64,000 nt of DNA from JAVBJV01 sp031555315 (GTDB taxonomy: Bacteria; Pseudomonadota; Alphaproteobacteria; Acetobacterales; Acetobacteraceae): the NCBI GenBank assembly GCA_031555315.1, contig JAVBUO010000011.1, forward strand, positions 62,001-126,000, given 5' to 3'. The notes below the pieces were generated by a model. It saw nothing but the letters and a program-made list of their open reading frames with translations. It was not told the DNA's origin and did no database searches. Shown one piece after another: positions 8,620 to 16,341 of this stretch. A program made the position numbers and the translations under genes. Numbering within the stretch: position 1 is the first letter of the stretch; each line of letters begins with the position of its first letter.

Positions 8620-9189
8620 ATGCGCGCCATCACCCGGCGAAACACCCGCCGACTCATGGCGTCCGGGCTGGTCGCCCTTGCCGTGCTGGCGGGCGCCGTA
8701 CTGGCCGTCGCACTCGGCCTGCCCGCGGATTTTCCCGACCTGTTATCCGGACCGGCAAGAACCGAGGGGCGGGATGTGCGGGTGATCGACGGCGACACCA
8801 TCGACCTGAACGGCATGCGCATCCGCCTGTTGGGCATCGATGCCCCCGAGCGCGGTCAGATATGCCGGAACGCCACCGGACAGACGTTCGACTGCGGCGC
8901 CGCGGCCACCGCCGCCCTGAGCACCCTCGTCGCCGGGCAGAACGTCCGCTGCCGTCTGTATGGTCGTGACCGCTGGCAACGGCATCTGGGCGTGTGCGAT
9001 GCCGGGGCACACGAGGTCAATCGTTTCATGGTGGAAACGGGACGGGCACGCGCCTACGGGAAGAACCCGGTTCTCCAGGTTGTCGAGGTTTTCTCGTGGC
9101 TTGGCAGGCGCGGTTTCTGGGATGGCGTTTTCCCCTCCCCCCGGCAATGGCGTCGCATGCAGTCGGAACATTCCAGGCCTGAAAACTAA
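8620..9189 (+). CDS. membrane-anchored or secreted thermonuclease-family nuclease
   Basis: SNase-like protein of 190 aa. A basic N-terminus followed by one hydrophobic segment (about residues 13-35) indicates a membrane anchor or uncleaved signal. The nuclease fold shows VIDGDTIDLNGMRIRLLGID (residues 59-78; calcium-binding aspartates), then the catalytic arginine in PERGQ, GAAATAAL and YGRDRWQRHLG. Such proteins cut DNA or RNA in a Ca2+-dependent way in the periplasm or outside the cell. It starts 2 bases after the SixA stop with only a weak ribosome site, consistent with coupling. The frame is open upstream inside the sixA-like gene, so the start is moderately certain. Confidence 0.85.
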   Translation: MRAITRRNTRRLMASGLVALAVLAGAVLAVALGLPADFPDLLSGPARTEGRDVRVIDGDTIDLNGMRIRLLGIDAPERGQICRNATGQTFDCGAAATAALSTLVAGQNVRCRLYGRDRWQRHLGVCDAGAHEVNRFMVETGRARAYGKNPVLQVVEVFSWLGRRGFWDGVFPSPRQWRRMQSEHSRPEN

Positions 9190-9323
9190 AACCGCCCGCT
9201 ATATGGCCAACAGGTTGAATGTTGCAGTTGCTAAGGTTGCAGCCCGTCAATCTCCCTCCTATCTTCTCGCCCCTGGATGCCGCGCCTGCCGGCTCCGCCT
9301 CTAAACGACAAAGGGAAAGCCGC

Positions 9324-10625
<1,302 letters not shown>

Positions 10626-10632
10626 CACAAAA

Positions 10633-10660
10633 AACGCTGGAGCATCCCTGCTCCAGCGTT
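10633..10660. terminator. perfect 12-bp hairpin after gltA
   Basis: AACGCTGGAGCA and TGCTCCAGCGTT form a perfect 12-bp stem with a TCCC loop, 8 bases after the gltA stop. The A-run on its left (10629-10634) would be a U-tract for the converging telA transcript, so it can serve both directions. Confidence 0.75.
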
Positions 10661-10676
10661 CCACGCTTCGGCTCGG

Positions 10677-10708
10677 ATGCCCGCACGGAACAACCGCGCG
10701 GGCATTTT
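10677..10708 (+). terminator. rho-independent terminator for gltA
   Basis: ATGCCCGC (10677-10684) pairs with GCGGGCAT (10698-10705), followed by TTTA/TTTAT. It is the second of two hairpins between convergent gltA and telA. Confidence 0.7.
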
Positions 10709-10710
10709 AT

Positions 10711-11808
10711 TTATCCGGCGGCCGGCGGCGGCAAAGTTTCGGTGCGCGCCTTGGCGGCCAGCAGCGCCTGCTTCAGCTCGGCCTCGCAACGCGCCAGTTC
10801 CGTCACCGCCCCGACGCGCTTGGCGCGGCCTTCATCGGCGATGCGCAGGCTGTCCTCGATCGTTGCGATCAGGCTTGTGTTGGCGGCCTTGATCGCCTCG
10901 ATATCGAAAGCGCCGCGCTCGATCTGGGTTCGCGCTTCGACGTTACCCTGACGGAGGGTTTCCGCATTCGAGGTCAGCAGCGTGTTCGTCAGGTCGGTCG
11001 CCTGCTGCAAGGTCTTGCCGGCTTCCTGCATGCGCGCGATCGCCACCGCCTGCGCCAGTTGCGCACGCCACAGCGGCACCGTGTTGGCGAGCACGGAGGT
11101 GATCTTGCCGATCAGAGCCTTGTCGTTTTCCTGCACCAGACGGATCTGCGGCAGCGCCTGCATCGCTACCTGGCGCGTCAGCCGCAGGTCGTGCACCCGG
11201 CGCTCCAGGTCGTCGCGCGCACTGCGCATGTCGCGGAGTTGCTGCGCCAACAGCATATCACCGCCTTCCGCCGCTTTCGCGGCCTCCGGAATGCTTTCGG
11301 TATCGAGGCGCGCCAGCACCTGCTCGCCTGCCTCGATATGGGTGGCCAGAGCGTGAAACCATTCCAGCGTCGCGCCATACAAGCGGTCCATCGACGCAAT
11401 GTCTTCCATCAGCTTGGTCTTGTGCGTCTCGAGCTTGTCGCCGGCCGCTTCGAGCTGCGAGCGCACACCTTCGTATTTCTGCAGCGCCTGCACGGCGGCG
11501 CCGGCACGGCCGAGCAGCCTGTCGAGGAAACCGCGTTTCTCACCCAGCTTCGACACGTCGAACCCGCGCAGTGTCGCCAGCATGCCCGACAGCGCGTCTC
11601 CGGCGGGACCGGTGTCCTGATTGCGCACACCATCGAGCATACGGTCCGCCACTTCCGTCAACCGCGCCTGAGCGGCGGTGCCGAAGGTCGCGATGCTGTT
11701 GGCATCCGACAGATCCACCTGGCGCATCAGCGCATTGACCTGCGCCGGATCCGGCTGACGCACAGCCTGCCCGGACAGGGTCATATCGGTAACGGTGGTT
11801 TCGCTCAT
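10711..11808 (-). CDS. telA: TelA/KlaA-family toxic anion resistance protein
   Basis: 365-aa, mostly alpha-helical cytoplasmic protein of the TelA family (tellurite and toxic-anion resistance, PF05816). Family traits seen: the long coiled-coil body, FLDRLLGRAGAAVQALQKYE, ASMDRLYGATLEWFHALATH, and QLRDMRSARDDLERRVHDLR followed by QALPQIRLVQENDKALIGKI. The molecular function is unproven; members are linked to envelope stress and metal or antimicrobial tolerance. Its ATG overlaps the stop of the upstream XpaC-like gene (ATGA), so the two are translationally coupled, a pairing that recurs in bacteria. Confidence 0.92.
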   Translation of the reverse strand: MSETTVTDMTLSGQAVRQPDPAQVNALMRQVDLSDANSIATFGTAAQARLTEVADRMLDGVRNQDTGPAGDALSGMLATLRGFDVSKLGEKRGFLDRLLGRAGAAVQALQKYEGVRSQLEAAGDKLETHKTKLMEDIASMDRLYGATLEWFHALATHIEAGEQVLARLDTESIPEAAKAAEGGDMLLAQQLRDMRSARDDLERRVHDLRLTRQVAMQALPQIRLVQENDKALIGKITSVLANTVPLWRAQLAQAVAIARMQEAGKTLQQATDLTNTLLTSNAETLRQGNVEARTQIERGAFDIEAIKAANTSLIATIEDSLRIADEGRAKRVGAVTELARCEAELKQALLAAKARTETLPPPAAG

Positions 11809-12572
11809 ACCAGTCCCTCTTCTTTCAAACGACGCGACAGCACTTCGACCTGAATCTCGACGGATTCACGGTCCGCGTCATGTAACTGTCGCCGCAGTTG
11901 AGTTGCCGCCGTGTGCAATTCATCCAACAGCGGAATAAAATTCGCCGGCGCGCTGCCTTCAGCGGCCCGCTCGGCGATGTTGGCCAACCCCGATACGTGT
12001 ACCACCAAAAGCCGCCTGGCGCGCGCCAGATCGACAGGGTCCTTCTCGGCTTCCTTCAGAATCCCGCGCGTTTCACTGACGATCCCGTACAGGCGCATCG
12101 AAACATCGGCACCGACCCTGCGCATGCAGGCCTCGACCCGCGCCAGATCGTTGCGCGCCTTGCCGATCACCGGGTCCGGCGGCGGCACATACGGTGCCGG
12201 CAGCGGTGGCGGCGGCGCCTTGGGCACCAACGGCCCCTCGCCCCACAGCAGCCAGCCGCCGGCCATCGCACAGCCGGTCAACAGCAGCGTCGTCAAAGGC
12301 GAGTGTCCGGTCAGTAGAAAAGCCGGAAGACCAACCCCAACTCCCAGCAGCAGGGACGCCGTACGCGGGCGCCGCTTCCCCACGGAATATCCGGCCAACG
12401 CAATCGCGGCATAGCTTGCTCCGGCGATCAGCGCCTTCGTGCCCTCACCCGCAGCCAGACAGGCGATCGCCAGTAGCGCCAGGGGCGAAGCGACCACCCA
12501 CATCCACAGACCGCCAGCCCAACGCAACGCCTGCTGCCACCACGGGTCCGAAGGTTCGACAGTTATGGTCAT
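11805..12572 (-). CDS. XpaC-like membrane protein, telA partner
   Basis: 255-aa protein resembling the XpaC / 5-bromo-4-chloroindolyl phosphate hydrolysis family found next to telA. The N-terminal half has about four hydrophobic segments (for example WMWVVASPLALLAIACLAAG and LTTLLLTGCAMAGGWLLWG). A proline-rich hinge APPPPLPAPYVPPPDPV leads to a helical cytoplasmic domain (about residues 135-255) rich in charged residues. The start at 12572 (MTITVEPSDPWW) overlaps the stop of the small upstream gene, and its own stop overlaps the telA start. The enzyme name in databases is historical; the role with TelA is unknown. Confidence 0.75.
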   Translation of the reverse strand: MTITVEPSDPWWQQALRWAGGLWMWVVASPLALLAIACLAAGEGTKALIAGASYAAIALAGYSVGKRRPRTASLLLGVGVGLPAFLLTGHSPLTTLLLTGCAMAGGWLLWGEGPLVPKAPPPPLPAPYVPPPDPVIGKARNDLARVEACMRRVGADVSMRLYGIVSETRGILKEAEKDPVDLARARRLLVVHVSGLANIAERAAEGSAPANFIPLLDELHTAATQLRRQLHDADRESVEIQVEVLSRRLKEEGLV

Positions 12573-12757
12573 CACCAGGTTCCAGGAAGCGAAGTCAGAT
12601 CTATCATAAATCGAAAGAACGGCTGCCACGTGGCCAGCAACAGCGTAACGAACAGCAGCCAGAACCCACAGAAGCGACGCAGAAAACCGCCCATCACTGT
12701 CAATTCATCTCCATTGCCTGAAGCATCTTCCCTGCGGGAAGCGTTACCGGACGTCAT
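12572..12757 (-). CDS. small membrane protein at the head of the telA operon
   Basis: 61-aa protein with one clear membrane helix (FCGFWLLFVTLLLATWQPFF) after a polar N-terminus, ending LTSLPGTW. Its TGA shares one base with the ATG of the XpaC-like gene, which argues that it is translated and coupled. The start is uncertain: ATG at 12757 (MTSGNASRRED) or an internal ATG at 12694 (MGGFLRRF, 40 aa), the latter with GGAG about 14 bases upstream. No family recognised. It may be a membrane subunit of a TelA-XpaC complex. Confidence 0.6.
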   Translation of the reverse strand: MTSGNASRREDASGNGDELTVMGGFLRRFCGFWLLFVTLLLATWQPFFRFMIDLTSLPGTW

Positions 12758-12924
12758 ATGAAAATTTCGCCAATAAATAAAGAAAATCAAAACAGTCAAT
12801 TTTCTACGGCCAGCTGCCGCCCATGCAGCACAGCCGGAAAACACTATAATATTTTCATTGAAGTATAGAAATAACACATGCCAGACTCCTCCCCCGACAG
12901 ATCAAGCAGTGCAGGGTAACCATC

Positions 12925-13692
12925 ATGAAATTTCGGCATTTTCTAATTTTTGCCTGCCTTGGAATTCTAGCCGCCTGCAGCAACCAGTCTCCGCCCCGGA
13001 CGGAAGCGTCCCCGCCAGCACGCTCAGCAGCATTGTCGCCACATGCCGATTCAATCCTGCGCCGTGTCGGTACGACCTTGTCACAAACCCATAGTCTCGC
13101 CTTCAACGTCGACGTCCTGCGCGAAGTGCAGATGGCCGATGGCCGGCGGGTCAACCTGGTATCGCACGACACCGTTGCGATACGCCGTCCGGACAGGTTG
13201 CGCGCCGATCTGCGTGGCGATGCCAATGTCTCGAACATCTATTACGACGGCAAGCGCGTCGTGGTCGAAGAGCTGACAAGCAATCTTTACGCTGCCGTCA
13301 ACGCGCCGCCCGATATTAACGGCACTATCGACATGCTGCAGGACCGGTTGGGCGTTCCGCTGACGATCGGTGCGTTGCTGCGCACCGATGCACACCGGCG
13401 CATTACCGAGAACACCACCGGTGACGTCGTCGCCAGCAGCATTCTGGACGGGCGACCGGTCGATCATCTGCTGATGACAAGCGGAGCACTGACCTGGGAA
13501 CTGTGGGTGACACAAGGCGAGCACGGCTTGCCGCTGATGCTGGTCACCAACCGCGACGGGCTGCGGACCGTCTATAAATTCAGCGACTGGCGCCTCAACC
13601 CGGCAATCCGGGAAGACGTTTTCCATTACACGCCCCGACGCGGTGCGCACGAAATCCCATTCGTTCCACTGCGCGCAGACCAGAGAAGCTGA
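12925..13692 (+). CDS. DUF2092 family lipoprotein
   Basis: 255-aa predicted lipoprotein. The N-terminus MKFRHFLIFACLGILAACS has a lipobox LAAC with Cys18 as the lipidation site. The mature part matches the DUF2092 type: HADSILRRVGTTLSQTHSLA, FNVDVLREVQMADGRRV, RPDRLRADLRGD, and IYYDGKRVVVE. These proteins resemble LolA/LolB-like lipid-binding beta folds, but function is unproven. The downstream gene follows after 11 bases with a good GAGGA site, so they probably form an operon. Confidence 0.85.
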   Translation: MKFRHFLIFACLGILAACSNQSPPRTEASPPARSAALSPHADSILRRVGTTLSQTHSLAFNVDVLREVQMADGRRVNLVSHDTVAIRRPDRLRADLRGDANVSNIYYDGKRVVVEELTSNLYAAVNAPPDINGTIDMLQDRLGVPLTIGALLRTDAHRRITENTTGDVVASSILDGRPVDHLLMTSGALTWELWVTQGEHGLPLMLVTNRDGLRTVYKFSDWRLNPAIREDVFHYTPRRGAHEIPFVPLRADQRS

Positions 13693-13703
13693 GGACACAC
13701 GCC

Positions 13704-14678
13704 ATGAACCGGTTTTTATTGACAGCTTCAGCCGTTCTCCCGCTGTTTCTGATATGGCAGAACGCGCAGGCGTTCGAGGGACGCTTCCATGGCGGTGCGC
13801 GCGGCGGTGGTTTCCATCCGCAGGCGCCGCTGGGAGGCGGAGGCTTTTCCCGGCCGCCAATCCAGCCCAGACAGGGAAGTCCGCATAATTTCGCACAATC
13901 GCACCCACAGGCCCGGCAGAATGCGCATAATTTCGCGCAGTCGCACCCACAGGCCCGGCAGAACGCGCATAATTTCGCGCAGTCGCACCCACAGGCCCGG
14001 CAGAACGCTCAGAATTTTCGCACCAACCATCCGCCGCCGCCCAACAACCGCGACATCAACATTTCGGGCAACAACGTCGTCGTGAATCGCGGCCCCGGCT
14101 GGGCCGGCGGCGGGCCGGTCTATGTCGGCGGCGGCAACGATTACGACTGGGGCGAGGCCATTGTCGGCGGATTGGTGGGCGGTGCCGTCGGCGGGCTGGT
14201 GGCGGGCGCCGTCAGCAATGCATCGCAACCCGCCGCCCCCGCCTATTATGCCGCCCCCCCACCCGCCTATTACGCGCCGCCGCCCGCATCTGCGGCCGAC
14301 TCGGCCGCCAGTTCGGCCAGCGCGTCCTCGGCGCGCAGCAGTTCCGCAACGGCACAGAGCGCCGCAAGCTCGGCCCAGTCCTCGGCCGCTCAGGCGCAGC
14401 AAGCCGCAACCAGCGCCCAGGACGCTGCCCGCCAGGCACAGAGTTCAGCGCAACAGGCACAGCAGACCGCCCAGCAGACGCAGCAACCATCGCAGGCCGG
14501 CGCCAATGTCGCACCAGGCGGACACGTCACTTACGGCACCCGGTTTGCAAGCATTCCGGACGGCTGCACACAACAGACCGAAGGGCCGATCAGCTATCAG
14601 CAATGCGGTGCCGACTGGCTGCAACCTTTCATGCAGGGCGGACGTGTGGTCTGGATGGCTGTTCCTCCCCCACGCTGA
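13704..14678 (+). CDS. secreted repeat-containing low-complexity protein
   Basis: 324 aa, no catalytic family recognised. A signal peptide (about 1-23, ending NAQA) precedes a Gly/His-rich stretch. Residues 61-102 hold three perfect or near-perfect 14-residue repeats HNFAQSHPQARQNA. A glycine-zipper-like hydrophobic segment EAIVGGLVGGAVGGLVAGAV follows (about 152-171), then a Tyr/Pro stretch, a long Ser/Ala/Gln-rich tract (about 195-270), and a conserved-looking tail GCTQQTEGPISYQQCGADW with two cysteines. It is probably periplasmic or surface-exposed. Association with the DUF2092 lipoprotein suggests an envelope role; this is inference. Confidence 0.7.
   Translation: MNRFLLTASAVLPLFLIWQNAQAFEGRFHGGARGGGFHPQAPLGGGGFSRPPIQPRQGSPHNFAQSHPQARQNAHNFAQSHPQARQNAHNFAQSHPQARQNAQNFRTNHPPPPNNRDINISGNNVVVNRGPGWAGGGPVYVGGGNDYDWGEAIVGGLVGGAVGGLVAGAVSNASQPAAPAYYAAPPPAYYAPPPASAADSAASSASASSARSSSATAQSAASSAQSSAAQAQQAATSAQDAARQAQSSAQQAQQTAQQTQQPSQAGANVAPGGHVTYGTRFASIPDGCTQQTEGPISYQQCGADWLQPFMQGGRVVWMAVPPPR
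13884..14009 (+). repeat. three tandem 42-bp coding repeats
   Basis: Units 13884-13925, 13926-13967 and 13968-14009 each encode HNFAQSHPQARQNA (last residue variants only), differing at a few third positions. The 42-bp period keeps frame, so copy number could change without breaking the gene. Confidence 0.9.
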
Positions 14679-14695
14679 GCGATTCCGAATTGGTC

Positions 14696-14735
14696 GCAAC
14701 GGCCTGGTTTTTCCTCGGAAAAACCAGGCCGTTGC
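14696..14735. terminator. perfect 19-bp inverted repeat, likely terminator
   Basis: GCAACGGCCTGGTTTTTCC (14696-14714) and its exact reverse complement (14717-14735) flank a 2-base centre. It lies 18 bases after the stop of the repeat protein. The T5 and A5 runs inside the stem make it look like a symmetric bidirectional terminator. Confidence 0.75.
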
Positions 14736-15379
14736 AGCGAGACTTTAAGTTGAGCGGAAACAAGCCCGCCGAAACCCGCAACGCGCTCGCCGCGCTTCTT
14801 ATCGATGCGGTATCCTGATGTTTCAGACTGCGCTCAGGCCGACTCGGTTCGCATCGCACGTACCGGCGGGATTTGTCAGCGCCCCCGCGATGGGTCGCCA
14901 AAAACCGAGATTCGACGCGGCGTTCAGATGACTATGCTCCGCTCATCCGGTGCGGCTGGAACCTCGCATCACCTCGGCTGTTTTGCGAATTTGGAAAATA
15001 GTCCTATATCATTCGGCTGACGGTAATCATCTGTGTGGTGAGCCCGCCATCTGCAGAGATCGCCAATGATCGAACGGGACAGATACACCACAAAGTTTTA
15101 TAAAAAATATTTTTCGCCAGAAAAAACGCACTTTTGAATTGCATAGAATTAATTTATAGCCTAAGTTAATTCAGGTTAATATTTTATGCTGTAATTTTGA
15201 TGGATTTCTTGTTATTTATGCTTTTATGGGATTTTTTTTGAAAAAAGGAATGCATCTACTTTATCGGCTTGGATTCTTGTTTTCAGGCCGCTATTACAAT
15301 ATATGATAATTTATAATCAACCTGTCGTTCATTGTGAACTTTGCCGAATAATCCTCGACTGCAGGTTTGGAGAAAAAGA
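14736..15379. other. gene-free gap with AT-rich segment before the XRE regulator
   Basis: About 640 bases without a supportable gene. Bases 15080-15340 are strikingly AT-rich (runs such as ATAAAAAATATTTTT and GATTTTTTTTGAAAAAA) against a GC-rich background, and contain a short inverted repeat ATTAA/TTAAT around 15148-15170. Likely the promoter region of the regulator at 15380, possibly bent or acquired DNA. Confidence 0.5.
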
Positions 15380-16252
15380 ATGCGTTTTACCGAAATAGGC
15401 CAACAGCTCAGAGCTTATCGGCTTGAGTCGGGTTTACGAGCGGAAGAGATAGCAGCCCGTCTCGGGGTATCACGAGCTGCATTGTACCGTTACGAAAAAG
15501 GGGAGGTCATAAAGCTCGATACAATCAAGCGGCTTGCCGAGCTTTTGAGGATCTCTCCACTTTCTCTGCTGGGTATCGGCGTCGAATACTACAGCCGGCC
15601 GACCGCATATGCGGAGCGTATCCGCCAGGTCGAAGAAATGGCCGACCAGATCCTGCAGATACATGGCCAGATCTGCTATCTGACGACATCGGACGCTTAC
15701 GATGCGGCGCTCGCCGAAGCCTATCACGAGGCAGCCGACAAAAGCGGCGCCGAACAGCGCAGCCATCTGGTCGCGGTTTCCGCCCAGATGCAGAAGCTGC
15801 TGCTGGAACGCAAGAAGATGTACATGACCCGCAGGCCGAGCATCATCGCCCTGTTTCATACATCAGCCCTTCGCCTTCTGCTGGAACAGGGCGTTGCCGG
15901 TGCGCTCGATCTTTCCGAACAGACGCGCCAGCACTGCCGGCAGGTTGCCAGGACCGAGGTCAAGAACGTCGCCGACCTGATGGCGGCCGAACCGATCGGG
16001 GTTCAGTTCGGCCTGCTGGACGGCCCTGCCCTGAGCGGTGGCTTCAAGATCATGCGCGGACGCGACCGTGCCGTCCTGTGCATCAACCCCTTCTTGCACG
16101 ACACGCACCCCAGTCTGCAGGCAGGCGTGGCGATGATCACCAGCGCCGAGGAAGCGATCTCTGTACATCAGCGCACCGCCGAGACCTTGTGGAAAACCGC
16201 GATCAAAGGGGCCGCCGCTGCGGATAGAATTCGCCAGCTTCTGTCTGCCTGA
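15380..16252 (+). CDS. XRE-family transcriptional regulator with C-terminal sensor-like domain
   Basis: 290 aa. The N-terminal helix-turn-helix is clear: IGQQLRAYRLESGLRAEEIA, then RLGVSRAALYRYEKGEV and LDTIKRLAELLRISPLSLLG (residues 1-60). The remaining 230 residues form a helical-to-mixed domain of unknown ligand, including RRPSIIALFHTSALRLLLEQ and GFKIMRGRDRAVLCINPF. The start at 15380 follows GGAGAAAAAGA; an ATG at 15341 has no such site. It is isolated, behind a long AT-rich upstream region, and converges on the acetyltransferase gene. Targets unknown; autoregulation is plausible. Confidence 0.8.
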   Translation: MRFTEIGQQLRAYRLESGLRAEEIAARLGVSRAALYRYEKGEVIKLDTIKRLAELLRISPLSLLGIGVEYYSRPTAYAERIRQVEEMADQILQIHGQICYLTTSDAYDAALAEAYHEAADKSGAEQRSHLVAVSAQMQKLLLERKKMYMTRRPSIIALFHTSALRLLLEQGVAGALDLSEQTRQHCRQVARTEVKNVADLMAAEPIGVQFGLLDGPALSGGFKIMRGRDRAVLCINPFLHDTHPSLQAGVAMITSAEEAISVHQRTAETLWKTAIKGAAAADRIRQLLSA

Positions 16253-16292
16253 TACGAAAGAGCGGCTGATACGAAAGGGGGCTGATCGGAAA

Positions 16293-16330
16293 GACCAGCC
16301 CCTGTAGGGCGCTCTCTACAGAGGCCGGTC
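16293..16330. terminator. imperfect hairpin between convergent genes
   Basis: A 15-bp stem with two mismatches (16293-16307 with 16316-16330) around GGCGCTCT, lying between the regulator stop and the acetyltransferase stop. No strong U-tract. Just before it, the sequence CTGATACGAAAG is repeated (16251-16262 and 16266-16277). Confidence 0.5.
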
Positions 16331-16341
16331 CGGGTTCCGCT

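Noticed and set aside
15200..15242. Tiny hydrophobic frame (MDFLLFMLLWDFF) in the AT-rich gap before the XRE regulator
   Set aside because: Only 13 codons, no ribosome site, and no double-glycine or signal feature; AT-rich DNA gives hydrophobic codons by chance.
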